From positions 2,666,001-2,730,000 of the forward strand of contig NZ_CP139559.1 of NCBI RefSeq assembly GCF_034263275.1: a DNA stretch of 64,000 bases, written 5' to 3'. The stretch's first letter is position 1, and each line of letters starts with the position of its first letter. The notes under the pieces were generated by a model. The model did no database searches. It saw only the letters and a program-made list of their open reading frames with translations, and was not told the DNA's origin. Positions 1 through 8,507 of the stretch are shown here, piece after piece. A program made the position numbers and the translations under genes. Source of the stretch: Mucilaginibacter sp. cycad4 (GTDB lineage: Bacteria; Bacteroidota; Bacteroidia; Sphingobacteriales; Sphingobacteriaceae).

Positions 1-1980
1 TATTGTCAGCGTTTCATTATCCTTAAGCTCAGGCTTGCTGATATGCAGGCTGCTGTAGCTGAATGTAGTGTAGCTGAGACCATAACCAAATTCATATAAA
101 GGATTATATCCATGCTTATCATCAGGATTGCCGTTCTCCAAGTTTTTGCGGTAATAATTTACAAGCGCATTGGGGTAACGGGGATAAGTAACGGATAACT
201 TACCCGATGGGTTCACATCGCCAAACAAAACACCGGCAATAGCATCCCCACCCTCGTTTCCCGAAAGATAAGCCATAATAGTAGCAGCGGATTTACTTTC
301 AGCATCGGTAACAATACGCGGGCGGCCTTCGGCTAATACCAGGATCACCGGTTTGCCGGTTTTAGCCAATTCCAACGCCAGCTGGGTTTGTGCTGCAGGA
401 AGGTTCAAATCATCAATATTGCCTACGTTTTCAGTGTAAGAAAGTTCGCCGAGGCAAAGCACAATAGCATCAGCGTTCTTAGCGGCCTTAACAGTTTCAT
501 CTACGTTTTGCAGGCTGTCGAAAGATGCACCGGTTTCATAAGTTACGTTATCCTTCCCTATTTTTTGTTGGATAGCTTCCAGTATGGTGTTTTTGCCGGC
601 CGCAAACTTATCCGATAAGTCACCCTGCCAGGTGTAGCTCCAGCCACCATCCAACGAGCGCATGGTATTTGCAGTAGGACCGGTTACCAGTACTTTCAGA
701 TCCTTTTTAAGAGGAAGCACATGGTTATTATTCTTTAATAGCGTAATGGCCTCATTAGCCGCCTGCACACTGGCCTGCCTAAACTCATCCGATCCGAATT
801 TAGGATAATCATCAGGGTTACCAACCGGGTGTTCAAATAAACCAAGCTCGTATTTAACCTTTAAAATACGGTGAACTGCCTCATTAACGCGGGCCATTGA
901 TACTTTTCCTTCCTTCACCAGCTCAATGAGGTAGGTATAAAAGGTGTAATCATAAGGTACCATACTCATATCTACACCTGCATTTACAGCTATCATTACG
1001 GCATCCTTTTGAGTGGCCGCTACGTGGTGGCGATCATGCAGGTATTGGATATCGCGCCAATCGGTTACAGCAATACCTTCGAAATGCAGTTCTCCCCTTA
1101 GCACATCGGTTAACAAATATTTACTTGCATGAACAGGAACACCGTTAATTTCGCCCGAGTTGATCATCAGCGTCTTCGCTCCTGCTTTAACAGCTTCGGC
1201 AAACGAAGGCAAAAAATATTCGCGCATATAACGGTCAGGGATCCACGAAGGGGTACGGTCTTTTCCGCTTAGCGGGAAACTGTAGCCAAGATAATGTTTC
1301 ATACAGGCGGCAACATGGTATTTATCGCCCACGTCATTACCCTGGTAGCCCTTTATAATTTCGGCACCCATGGTTTTTACCACGTAAGGGTCTTCGCCAA
1401 GGGTTTCATAAATCCGCGGCCATAAAGCCGACCGGCCCAGATCCAGCACCGGCGAATAATTCCAGGGGATATAGCTTGCACGGGTTTCATAAGCGGTGAT
1501 CTCCCCCATTTTATGCGCCAGGCTTTTATTAAACGTCGCTGCAAGAGCTATTTCCTGTGGAAATAAAGTGCTGCCAACTGTATAGGTAACGCCATGAATA
1601 GCATCGATACCATAAATAACCGGGATTTTTAAACGGTCATGGTCGGCCGCTTTCTGAATCTGAGAGATCACATCATACCAATGGCTGCGCTCATATGCAG
1701 TGCCGGTAACATTCAATATTGAGCCTACGTGATATTTCATGATAGCCTCTTTCAGTTTATCAGGGTCAAGCTCATGAGCACCCGCACCTGTTTTTGAAAC
1801 CACATCGGATGTTACTTCAGTCATCTGCCCAACCTTTTCCTCAAGGGTCATTTGAGCTATAAGGGCGTCAACTTTTTTATCGATAGTCCCCATGGCAACC
1901 GGCTTCTTTTGAGCCAGCACTGTGTAGCTTAACCCATTGAGTAAAGCAAGTCCCATTACAGTAAGGTAAAGTTTTTTCAT
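1..1980 (-). CDS. Glycoside hydrolase family 3 beta-glucosidase / exo-glucanase (3' end off window)
   Basis: Secreted GH3 enzyme expected to release glucose from the non-reducing ends of beta-glucan or cello-oligosaccharides. The frame is open from the ATG at 1980 to the window edge (660 codons, no stop), so the C-terminus is missing. A signal peptide of about 24 residues ends in LAQ. The N-terminal barrel shows MTLEEKVGQMTE, GIDAIHGV, MKHYLGYS and AVTDW; the Asp of AVTDW (about residue 307) is the expected nucleophile. The second alpha/beta domain follows (TLLKNNNHVLPL, TGPTANTMRSLDGGW, LCLGELSYTE), and the sequence breaks off at the start of the usual C-terminal fibronectin-III-like domain. 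It starts 18 bp after the GH9 gene stop, so the two are probably co-transcribed. The barrel motifs resemble cellodextrinase/ExoI-type GH3 more than BglX, so no symbol is given. Family is certain, exact substrate is not. Confidence 0.93.
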   Translation of the reverse strand, partial: MKKLYLTVMGLALLNGLSYTVLAQKKPVAMGTIDKKVDALIAQMTLEEKVGQMTEVTSDVVSKTGAGAHELDPDKLKEAIMKYHVGSILNVTGTAYERSHWYDVISQIQKAADHDRLKIPVIYGIDAIHGVTYTVGSTLFPQEIALAATFNKSLAHKMGEITAYETRASYIPWNYSPVLDLGRSALWPRIYETLGEDPYVVKTMGAEIIKGYQGNDVGDKYHVAACMKHYLGYSFPLSGKDRTPSWIPDRYMREYFLPSFAEAVKAGAKTLMINSGEINGVPVHASKYLLTDVLRGELHFEGIAVTDWRDIQYLHDRHHVAATQKDAVMIAVNAGVDMSMVPYDYTFYTYLIELVKEGKVSMARVNEAVHRILKVKYELGLFEHPVGNPDDYPKFGSDEFRQASVQAANEAITLLKNNNHVLPLKKDLKVLVTGPTANTMRSLDGGWSYTWQGDLSDKFAAGKNTILEAIQQKIGKDNVTYETGASFDSLQNVDETVKAAKNADAIVLCLGELSYTENVGNIDDLNLPAAQTQLALELAKTGKPVILVLAEGRPRIVTDAESKSAATIMAYLSGNEGGDAIAGVLFGDVNPSGKLSVTYPRYPNALVNYYRKNLENGNPDDKHGYNPLYEFGYGLSYTTFSYSSLHISKPELKDNETLTI

Positions 1981-1998
1981 GTTGTGAGAATTTGATAT

Positions 1999-3786
1999 TT
2001 ATTTAGTTGATCTATGTTTTTCATCAATAGCTAACTCGTGTTGTAAAGCCTCTATCGCGTTAGCGAGATAAGCCAGCGGAGCATTCCAGTTTATAGCTAT
2101 TTCATTGGCTGCATAGGCACGTTCATCATCAATATAAGCCTCATCGGGCACTTTTGATGGCACCCTGACACCATCCTGCATACCGGGATTGGAGCCGCCT
2201 ACGAGCAGGCCCGGTACCGGATCAACCACGCCATCAGCTGCAGAAGGCCTGTGGTGCGGGTGCATTGGTGTTTTAGTACCATACCCTGTCACAAAAGAAT
2301 AACCTGTACCGTTACGGCCAAGCAGGTAGTCAAGATTTGCTAAAGCACAATCCAGGTATTTTTTATTGTGCGATAATTTGTAAGCCTGGATAAGCAGGAT
2401 GCCTTCGTTTGCAGCCTCGGATGTGCTGCCCCAGCCAAAATGCCTGGCGGATTTAGTCATCACCGTTTGATAGGCATTTGAATCAACCCCGCTGATCATA
2501 TCATCAGCTGTACTAATCAGCCTTCTCCTAATTTCCGGCATCGCAGATACTGTTTTCTCTGTTATATTATTTTTAATCAGTGTATAATACCCCAGCAACC
2601 TAACCTGCGACCACGTAGGTATCGGCATCGAACCATCAGGCAAAAGATTAATATTTTTAAGATAGTCCACATCGCCGGTAGTGACTACCAGTTCAGAGGC
2701 CGCCCAGATAAACTCATCGTTAAAGTTATTATCGCCATAGCCGCCAGTAGTGACCTTCGGCTCAAACTTTTTATTCATCTCATCCTGACGATAGGCTACT
2801 TCCGGATTTTTAACAGCCCAGTTCCAGGCTTTCTGCGCAGCATTCAAACATGAATCGGCTAAGCCTGGTAACTCTTTAGGATATTGTTTGAAGATCCGTG
2901 AAGCCTGTGCCATAACAGCGGCAAAATCAAGCGTGGCCGCAGTGCCTTTTTGTACCACATAACGTGGTGACGGATCTTTATCGGGCATTTCAAACTTATC
3001 AAAAGCAGCATTGGTAAGCTTATGATATACACCGCCATCGGCGGGATCCTGCATGGTAAGCATCCAGTGCAGGTTCCAAAGCACCTCATCCAAAACATCC
3101 GGCACCTTGTTGCCGCTTTCGGGGATATTAAGCTTAATTGTTTTCATGTAGGCGGGAAAATCCTCGTATAAAGAAAGCAACGTGCTTGTAGTAATACCAC
3201 TGTTCACAATATACTTGTTATAATCGCCGGCATCATACCAGCCACGCGGCGATGATATCACTGAGCCTGTCTTTCGTCCCTCATTTTCGGCAGATGGATG
3301 GATCAGCACAACAGTATCAGGATGCCCTTCGGCCCTGTGCCATTTGCCGGCATACTTTTCGGGTAGCGGTGTACCCGAGCGCATAAAATAATAGGCCTTG
3401 ATGGCAGCGGCAGCTACCGCTTTATGAACCGAGGCTTTAATTTCAAAGGAATAAGAATAGCCTGCAGATGGGACATAAAGCACATATCTTCCGGGTTTTC
3501 CAAACATACTAAAGTCGGCCAGTTGAACAGTGTGCCCGGCAAAGTTTGGTTTAAGCGATGGTTTTAGCTTACCGGTAAATACTGTTTGCTTTTGAATGGT
3601 TTGGATAAAAAAGTTACCCCCTCTGTCACTTAAAACAATGGCCTTTTTAACAGCGCCGGGGTAAAAGCCTATTTGATTGAGGCGGATAAGCCTTGAAGTT
3701 GTATCGGTTTGAGCAGAAGCATTGCCTCCTATCAGCAGCAGCCCGAATAGAAATTTGTAAAATGACTTAAGAAGGTACTTTTTCAT
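1999..3786 (-). CDS. Glycoside hydrolase family 9 endoglucanase with N-terminal Ig-like domain
   Basis: Secreted GH9 cellulase-type enzyme, 595 residues from the chosen ATG at 3786, which begins a clear signal peptide (MKKYLLKSF, hydrophobic core, ending ASAQ). The frame stays open upstream to an ATG at 3810, but that start only adds residues ahead of the signal. A CelD-type Ig-like domain comes first (IRLNQIGFYPGAVKKA), followed by the (alpha/alpha)6 catalytic barrel. The signature GWYDAGDYNKY carries the catalytic base Asp, HPHHRPS is the second GH9 signature, and ERAYAANEIAINWNAPLAYL near the C-terminus holds the general-acid Glu. Inverting hydrolysis of internal beta-1,4 bonds is known for the family. 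With the GH3 enzyme directly downstream this is an endo/exo pair for beta-glucan breakdown. No SusC/SusD pair is present in the window. Confidence 0.93.
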   Translation of the reverse strand: MKKYLLKSFYKFLFGLLLIGGNASAQTDTTSRLIRLNQIGFYPGAVKKAIVLSDRGGNFFIQTIQKQTVFTGKLKPSLKPNFAGHTVQLADFSMFGKPGRYVLYVPSAGYSYSFEIKASVHKAVAAAAIKAYYFMRSGTPLPEKYAGKWHRAEGHPDTVVLIHPSAENEGRKTGSVISSPRGWYDAGDYNKYIVNSGITTSTLLSLYEDFPAYMKTIKLNIPESGNKVPDVLDEVLWNLHWMLTMQDPADGGVYHKLTNAAFDKFEMPDKDPSPRYVVQKGTAATLDFAAVMAQASRIFKQYPKELPGLADSCLNAAQKAWNWAVKNPEVAYRQDEMNKKFEPKVTTGGYGDNNFNDEFIWAASELVVTTGDVDYLKNINLLPDGSMPIPTWSQVRLLGYYTLIKNNITEKTVSAMPEIRRRLISTADDMISGVDSNAYQTVMTKSARHFGWGSTSEAANEGILLIQAYKLSHNKKYLDCALANLDYLLGRNGTGYSFVTGYGTKTPMHPHHRPSAADGVVDPVPGLLVGGSNPGMQDGVRVPSKVPDEAYIDDERAYAANEIAINWNAPLAYLANAIEALQHELAIDEKHRSTK

Positions 3787-3982
3787 CTGCCCTGAAATTT
3801 GAGGAAACATCCGAAACCCGCGTTTAAACAGATAACTGATGCATAAATGGCAGATAAATATAGGTGTACGTTGTACAATAAGTATAATACTATTCTATCA
3901 ATTAAAAGCTAAAATATAATACTAAATATACAATCGATTGCGTAACTTGAATAACGGTAAAGTTTATACGCTGATCTAACGC

Positions 3983-4008
3983 AAAAAAGACCCGCCGTTA
4001 CCGGCAGG
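3983..4008 (-). terminator. Rho-independent terminator of the beta-barrel gene
   Basis: On the minus strand a stem of CCTGCCG / CGGCGGG (one mismatch, 4-nt loop) is followed directly by TCTTTTTT. It lies about 30 bp after the stop of the outer-membrane protein gene and before the GH9 gene, so it should separate the two units. Confidence 0.75.
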
Positions 4009-4038
4009 CCTTTCAGTATTTTTTGAGGGAGCGGGAAA

Positions 4039-4629
4039 TTATAATGAGAACAATTTATAAGCTACAGCAAGGCTGAACAAGCTAACGCGTGTGTGTGAGT
4101 TATCATTGCCATAAGCTATTTTATTTAAACCACCTTCGTAACGAAGATCGATAGACAGGCTGCTGATATCAACACCTGCCCCTACCTGTATAGCGTAGTT
4201 CGCATCTTTATACCTTAAAGCTGTTGCGTCGTTAAATGCATCCCTATCTCTTCCGGTGGTAAATGAAAGAACCGGCCCACCATAAAACCTTCCACCTAAA
4301 CCTAAGGCGCCAACTTTAGCTCCTACAAGCAATGGAACATCAAAACTTTTAAAGCTTTGTTTATTTGAAACACCTCCATTATTAACAGTTACGCTTTTAT
4401 TTGTATAATAAAGTTCGGGTTGAAAAATTAAGCCCAGGCCGCCTATCCGTGCCCATGCACCGGCCTGGTAACCCGCTTTATTATCGTTGTTAAAAACGCC
4501 GTTTGAGGGAAATGTTGAATAGTTTAAACCGCCTTTAAGGCCGAAAGAAAAGCTCGGGATTACCTGGGCCTTTGAAACGCCGACTGACAGTAAAAAAATA
4601 GATAAGGAGAGTAAAATTAATTTTTTCAT
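4039..4629 (-). CDS. Outer-membrane beta-barrel protein (PorT/OMP_b-brl_2-like)
   Basis: Small exported protein of 196 residues from the ATG at 4629. An in-frame ATG at 4668 only lengthens the N-terminus ahead of a typical lipid-free signal peptide (MKKLILLSLS through SKAQ), so the inner start is preferred. The mature part reads as alternating beta strands with Gly and aromatic residues (SFGLKGGLNYS, FQPELYYTNKSV, GGRFYGGPVLSF, IDLRYEGGLNKI) and ends with a strand finishing in FSL, as expected for an eight-strand barrel of the PorT-like family. Its function is unknown; such proteins are common in Bacteroidota outer membranes. It is probably a separate unit, with a hairpin upstream (4702-4755) and a terminator downstream. 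Confidence 0.8.
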   Translation of the reverse strand: MKKLILLSLSIFLLSVGVSKAQVIPSFSFGLKGGLNYSTFPSNGVFNNDNKAGYQAGAWARIGGLGLIFQPELYYTNKSVTVNNGGVSNKQSFKSFDVPLLVGAKVGALGLGGRFYGGPVLSFTTGRDRDAFNDATALRYKDANYAIQVGAGVDISSLSIDLRYEGGLNKIAYGNDNSHTRVSLFSLAVAYKLFSL

Positions 4630-4701
4630 ACTTATTAGGTGTTTGGATGATGTAAAAAGCTTTTGCAAGCCATATTGTTTGCAAAACCACTGCTAAATTA
4701 G

Positions 4702-4755
4702 AAATATCCGGCTAAACCCAACTGATAAGTTCAGCAAAAGTTCAACCGGATATTT
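4702..4755 (-). terminator. Hairpin after the TolC-like gene
   Basis: Perfect 10-bp stem AAATATCCGG / CCGGATATTT with a 34-nt loop that itself contains complementary stretches. It lies about 70 bp after the TolC-like stop codon on the minus strand. No long T-run follows, so it may be a weak terminator or an mRNA-stabilising structure. Confidence 0.45.
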
Positions 4756-4793
4756 AACTTATAATCTTTAATAAAAGTATAACCTTTGTTAAT

Positions 4794-4829
4794 CTTACAG
4801 TGTTTACAACTCTTACAGTATTTACAACG
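4794..4829. repeat. Tandem 18-bp direct duplication at the TolC-like 3' end
   Basis: Two adjacent near-identical 18-mers beginning CTTACAGT (at 4794 and 4812, differing at two positions). The second overlaps the stop codon of the TolC-like gene. Probably a slippage duplication with no evident role. Confidence 0.6.
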
Positions 4830-6252
4830 TTAATTTACCCTGGTAATAATCAAGTATCTTGTTGTAGATATAACAGTCATAACGGGCATTGATCATGTTT
4901 ATCTTTGATTTATCAAGGTTATTTTTCGCTACTACATAATCCACCGAGGTTAAAACACCCGCATTGAACCGTATTTCGGCAGTACGGAATGATTCGGCAT
5001 AGGCTTTAACCTGATCAAGCAGCACACTATACCTGTTATAGGCTGACGTCATGTTAAGATAAGCCTGCTCAACGTCTTGCTTCAGTTTAATCTTAGTATT
5101 TTCCTCTATGTATTTATAGTTGAGCAAATCGATCTTTGCTTTGGCCACTTTATTGTGATTTTGGAAATAATTTAAGATCGGGATCTTTAAGCTTACACCA
5201 AACTGTGTACTATAGTTATTTTTAAACTGGTCATAGTAGCCAATATCTTTATTTACATAATTGGCCTGCGTAGTTAATACGGATTGCTTACCGCTTGGTG
5301 TATTTATAAAGTCACCTGTTTTTACAGTTGATGAATCGGTGAACACTGAGGTTTGCGCTGCGCTTGAATAATTGGTGTACAAACCGCCATATAACGAAAC
5401 ATTTGGCAGCAAAGCTCCTTTAGCTACGCTAACAGCCTTTTCGGCGCTTTGACGGCGAAGTGTAGCGGCTTTAACCAAAGCCAGTTGCTGCAAAGCTGTA
5501 TCGTAAACCTGGTCGGACGAAAGCGCAGTTTGATTTGCCACGTCCTGTGCATTAATAGGCTGCAGCACAATATTTTTATTATACGGGATATTAAGTATTT
5601 GCAGTAAGCTCAATTTGGCACTTTCCAGCGCGCTGTTGGCTGCAACAACATTCAACTTGTTATCGCCCAGCGTACCTTGCAAATCATAAAGATCAGAGGG
5701 CAATTTATTAGCGCCGTCCTTTTCTAAAACAGTTAGCCTTTCAACCTGTTTTGCTGAAACATCAACCTGGTTTTTAACCTGCGCCAACAACTCCGTATTA
5801 TCCAGTACGAGCAAATAGGCAGTAATCACATTTATAGTAACCAAATCTTTAGCTTGCTGTAAATCCATTTTACCGGCCTGGTAAGCGAGCGAAGTTTGCT
5901 TGATAGCATTTACATTTTGCAAGCCGCCAAAAAGCGTAAGGTTTGATTCGAGACTGTAGTTGCCGTAAGTTAATGACTGATTTACATAGGTATTTGTAAA
6001 GGGGTTAATATTACGCCCCTGGTTTATACCGTGGTTTATATTAGCATTTAAAGTCGGCAGCATGTTTTCTTTGGCCTGCATAAAATCAATACGGGCACTT
6101 TGGGCCTTTAATTCGCTTTGCTTTACATCAAGGTTATTTTTTATGGCAATATCAATGCATTTCTGCAACGAAAGGGATGTATCAGCCTGGCCAAACGCTT
6201 TTGCCGACGACAACGTAACAAGACCGAGAAATAGTAATTTATAGTATCGCAT
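4822..6252 (-). CDS. TolC-family outer-membrane efflux protein
   Basis: Outer-membrane channel and periplasmic tunnel of a tripartite exporter, 476 residues. The start at 6252 gives a signal peptide (MRYYKLLFLG ... AFGQ). The in-frame ATG at 6333 lies inside the upstream ATPase gene and would put 27 residues before the signal. The mature protein opens with LSLQKCIDIAIKNNLDVKQS, the usual first helix of the family, and shows the two-fold OEP repeat: helix-strand-helix around residues 30-240 (ITAYLLVLDNTELL, ERLTVLEKDGANKLPSDLYDL) and again around 260-470 (FGVSLKIPILNYFQNHNK, FNAGVLTSVDYVVAKNNLDK). It begins 13 bp after the ATPase gene stop, so the two form an operon under promoter element B. 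It is the only TolC-like gene in the window and is the likely exit duct for the permease array. Confidence 0.93.
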   Translation of the reverse strand: MRYYKLLFLGLVTLSSAKAFGQADTSLSLQKCIDIAIKNNLDVKQSELKAQSARIDFMQAKENMLPTLNANINHGINQGRNINPFTNTYVNQSLTYGNYSLESNLTLFGGLQNVNAIKQTSLAYQAGKMDLQQAKDLVTINVITAYLLVLDNTELLAQVKNQVDVSAKQVERLTVLEKDGANKLPSDLYDLQGTLGDNKLNVVAANSALESAKLSLLQILNIPYNKNIVLQPINAQDVANQTALSSDQVYDTALQQLALVKAATLRRQSAEKAVSVAKGALLPNVSLYGGLYTNYSSAAQTSVFTDSSTVKTGDFINTPSGKQSVLTTQANYVNKDIGYYDQFKNNYSTQFGVSLKIPILNYFQNHNKVAKAKIDLLNYKYIEENTKIKLKQDVEQAYLNMTSAYNRYSVLLDQVKAYAESFRTAEIRFNAGVLTSVDYVVAKNNLDKSKINMINARYDCYIYNKILDYYQGKLTL

Positions 6253-6265
6253 TTTATTATTGAGT

Positions 6266-6943
6266 TCAGAGTTTTCTTGATGAATCGATCCGGCCATCCA
6301 GCAGATCGATAATGCGCGAACCGTATTCGGCATTTTTTTCGGAGTGGGTAACTTGTATAATGGTCACCCCATCTTCCTTATTCAGCTTACGGAACAGTTC
6401 CATGATTTCCTCCCCCTGTTTTGAGTTGAGGTTACCGGTTGGTTCATCAGCCAATAACAATTTTGGTTTTGCAATAAGTGCGCGGGCTATGCCTACAAGC
6501 TGCTGCTGCCCGCCTGATAATTGTGCAGGGAAAAGATCTTTTTTACCAACAATGCTAAAACGGTCAAGCATATCGGCAACCATGGCTTTACGTTCAGCGC
6601 TCTTAAAATCCTGGTAAATAAGCGGGGTTTCAATGTTTTCGTAAACGGTAAGCTCATCAATTAAATGGTAAGCCTGGAAAACGAAACCGATATACTGCTT
6701 GTACAAAGCCGACCGTTGTTTTTCTTTGAGCTGATGCACCGCATGGCCTTCAAAGTAATGGTACCCGTCTGATGGTTCGTCGAGCATGCCTATGATATTA
6801 AGCAATGTTGATTTGCCCGAACCTGAAGGGCCCATGATAGAAATAAATTCACCCTCGTCAATCTCGAGGCTAAGATCATTCAGGATGATGTTTCTGTTGC
6901 CCCCTACCTGGAAATACTTTGAAATATGCTGCAGTGATAACAT
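6266..6943 (-). CDS. ABC transporter ATPase, LolD/MacB type (ATPase 2), with altered signature and D-loop
   Basis: Cytoplasmic ATP-binding subunit of 225 residues, expected to drive the FtsX-type permeases. Walker A GPSGSGKS is at about 38-45, the Q-loop at Q90, the signature LSGGQQQLVGIARA at 142-155, Walker B LLLADE at 162-167 and the H-loop His at about 200. Compared with the other ATPase of the cluster, which keeps the family consensus, two normally constant places differ: the Arg after LSGGQQQ is Leu (149), and the D-loop reads GNLNS instead of GNLDS (Asn 173). All catalytic residues (Walker Lys, Walker B Glu, H-loop His) remain, so it may still hydrolyse ATP, but the pairing of D-loop and signature could be changed. 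First gene of the unit under promoter element B, followed by the TolC-like gene. Confidence 0.93.
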   Translation of the reverse strand: MLSLQHISKYFQVGGNRNIILNDLSLEIDEGEFISIMGPSGSGKSTLLNIIGMLDEPSDGYHYFEGHAVHQLKEKQRSALYKQYIGFVFQAYHLIDELTVYENIETPLIYQDFKSAERKAMVADMLDRFSIVGKKDLFPAQLSGGQQQLVGIARALIAKPKLLLADEPTGNLNSKQGEEIMELFRKLNKEDGVTIIQVTHSEKNAEYGSRIIDLLDGRIDSSRKL

Positions 6944-7015
6944 TTTTAGTTATTGAATTAGTTTGTTAGTAAATAAATGAGTTAAACAATAATACTCATC
7001 ATTTTGCGATTAACA

Positions 7016-7125
7016 TATCAATAACATACCAAAGTTATATCTAACTAATTATCAATACATTAAATCATTCTACCAAAACTTCACTGTACGCTTATGTAAC
7101 AGAATGCGTTCGGTTATGATACAGT
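7016..7125 (-). promoter_or_regulatory. Regulatory element B: conserved upstream site plus sigma54-like promoter for ATPase2-TolC
   Basis: Reading the minus strand, an upstream site (7125-7083) with blocks TGTATCA, ACCGAAC, CTGTTAC and CGTACAGT is followed 59 bp after its CGTAC block by TGGTATGTTATTGATA (7031-7016), a -24/-12-like element ending about 73 bp before the ATPase 2 start. The blocks, order and spacing match four other copies in the cluster. The IS element stops only about 38 bp upstream of the site and leaves it intact. Confidence 0.6.
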
Positions 7126-7204
7126 GGTTTTCAGTGATTAGAGGTTGGTGGTTAGAGATTGGTGTCATGTCCTGAAAAAAGTAGACATTATTGTTGTTTA
7201 TTTG

Positions 7205-7253
7205 AGCTGTTAATAAGTCGAAAACTCTTCGAGTTTCCGACTTATTAACAGCT
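7205..7253 (-). terminator. Strong hairpin near the 3' end of the IS
   Basis: A near-perfect 49-nt palindrome: arms starting AGCTGTTAATAAGTCG and ending CGACTTATTAACAGCT, with complementary AAACTC/GAGTTT close to the tip. It lies about 55 bp after the orfB stop, inside the left inverted repeat of the IS. It could stop transcription leaving or entering the transposase gene. Confidence 0.55.
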
Positions 7254-7308
7254 TTTCTTTTTTTGCTTCTTTTTTTCTTTTAAAAGATGCGTTTCTTTTG
7301 TTAATAAC

Positions 7309-8223
7309 TTATGCAGCCATGTGTATCTGCTGCGGTGTTGCCAGGTTTAAGGACCAATGCGGCCTGTTCATATTATATGAGTTTATAGCCTCTTTTACTG
7401 CCCTAAGTGCATCCTTTTCGGAAGTGAATGTACTATCAAGACCATATTCTTGTTTTAAGATTCCATTCACCCGTTCCGCCATGGCATTTTCGTAGCAATG
7501 GTTCTCTTCTGTCATGCTGATACCGATTTTAGCCTTTTTTAACAGTTTTGTATAATCATTGCTGCAATACTGGATTCCCCGGTCTGAATGATGGATCAGG
7601 CTATCCGTAAACTGTCGTTGCCGGATAGCCATTTGAAGGCTACGGATAGCCCCCGCAATTCTAAGACTATCTGACAAATGCCAGCCTACCACTTTTCGCG
7701 AAAACGCGTCTGTGATCAAAAACAGGTATACAAAGTCTTTTGATGTACGAATATAGGTAATATCAGATACCCAACACTGATGAGCACTGGTAAGCTGTCT
7801 ATCCTTCATTAGGTTCCTGTAGACCCTGAAGCGATGATAAGAATCTGTCGTAGAAACATATTTACGGCGTCTTTTTACCAATAGCTTATGCCGGCCCAAC
7901 AACTCAAAGAACATATCCCTACCCATCCGTATTCCTGCTTTAGTTATATCTTTCTTTAGCAGAAAGTATAACTTCTTGCCTCCCAGACGCGGATGGTTCC
8001 TGCGAACCTCATGTACCAATGATAAGATAACTGTCTCATTTAATGCTTTTCTGTCTGCAGCAGATACCGCTTTATAGTAACCACTCCGGCTTACTTCAAA
8101 ATAGCGGCATAACTCATTTAATCTGTATTTTGACCGGAGCGCTCCGATACTTGACCGCCAAACTTTTTTTTTAAATCCTCCCCGTATAGTTTGCCTGCCT
8201 GCTTGACTACCTCTTCTGCGCAA
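7309..8223 (-). CDS. IS3-family transposase orfB (DDE integrase domain)
   Basis: Catalytic half of the transposase, 304 codons counted from the first in-frame ATG (8223). In vivo it is probably made as an OrfAB fusion by -1 frameshifting at 8163-8169. An HTH_21-type segment (RSGYYKAV, NHPRLGGKKLYFLLKK) precedes the rve catalytic core. The DDE triad is visible: D154 in WVSDITYI, D214 in HHSDRGIQY and E250 in NAMAERVNG, with the D(35)E spacing typical of IS3. YENAMAER and the C-terminal YNMNRPHWSLNLATPQQIH are family hallmarks. No stop or frame damage is visible. Confidence 0.93.
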   Translation of the reverse strand: MRRRGSQAGRQTIRGGFKKKVWRSSIGALRSKYRLNELCRYFEVSRSGYYKAVSAADRKALNETVILSLVHEVRRNHPRLGGKKLYFLLKKDITKAGIRMGRDMFFELLGRHKLLVKRRRKYVSTTDSYHRFRVYRNLMKDRQLTSAHQCWVSDITYIRTSKDFVYLFLITDAFSRKVVGWHLSDSLRIAGAIRSLQMAIRQRQFTDSLIHHSDRGIQYCSNDYTKLLKKAKIGISMTEENHCYENAMAERVNGILKQEYGLDSTFTSEKDALRAVKEAINSYNMNRPHWSLNLATPQQIHMAA

Positions 8224-8507
8224 TCCCGCGCCAGGTAAGCATCTGCCAAAGCCAGCTTTAACTTTTTAACTTCCTGTTCTAATTCTAATAACCGACCCTT
8301 CTCTGCTTTCGTTTCCACTCTGATTACCTTGTTTTGTAAATATTGTTTACCTAATGCACCAAGCCATCTGCTTACTGTCTCTGCTCCACCGATCCCGTAG
8401 CGACGGCTTGCTTCTGTCAGGCTCAGACCTTCTTCTTCTATCTCCCTGACTACTTTTTGTTTAAAGCTAATACTGTACCGAACTACTCTTACGCTACTTC
8501 TTGTCAT
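8118..8507 (-). CDS. IS3-family transposase orfA (DNA-binding subunit)
   Basis: 129 residues. A helix-turn-helix lies at about 10-50 (ISFKQKVVREIEEEGLSLTE, ASRRYGIGGAETVSRWLGAL), followed by a leucine-zipper-like helix (about 72-95, LLELEQEVKKLKLALADAYL) used for multimerisation in the family. The start at 8507 is preceded by AGGAAAC. The frame overlaps orfB by 106 bp. The heptamer A AAA AAG (minus strand, 8169-8163) lies in the overlap, and a -1 slip there joins the frames exactly at the KKK shared by both proteins. Confidence 0.9.
   Translation of the reverse strand: MTRSSVRVVRYSISFKQKVVREIEEEGLSLTEASRRYGIGGAETVSRWLGALGKQYLQNKVIRVETKAEKGRLLELEQEVKKLKLALADAYLARDCAEEVVKQAGKLYGEDLKKKFGGQVSERSGQNTD
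8163..8169 (-). promoter_or_regulatory. Programmed -1 frameshift site (A6G)
   Basis: A run of nine A followed by G on the minus strand. The orfA frame reads AAA AAG here; slipping back one base on the heptamer A AAA AAG continues as AAA AAA GTT TGG in the orfB frame. This is the standard IS3 slippery sequence. Confidence 0.75.

Noticed and set aside
3784..3900. Another copy of the upstream regulatory site near the GH9 gene (GTGTACGTTGTACA)
   Set aside because: Only a short GTAC palindrome is present; the block order and the TGGYAY element at 58-60 bp are missing.
7309..8507. IS transposase as a frameshifted pseudogene
   Set aside because: The overlap with an A6G heptamer, intact DDE residues and intact ends fit normal programmed frameshifting of IS3 elements.
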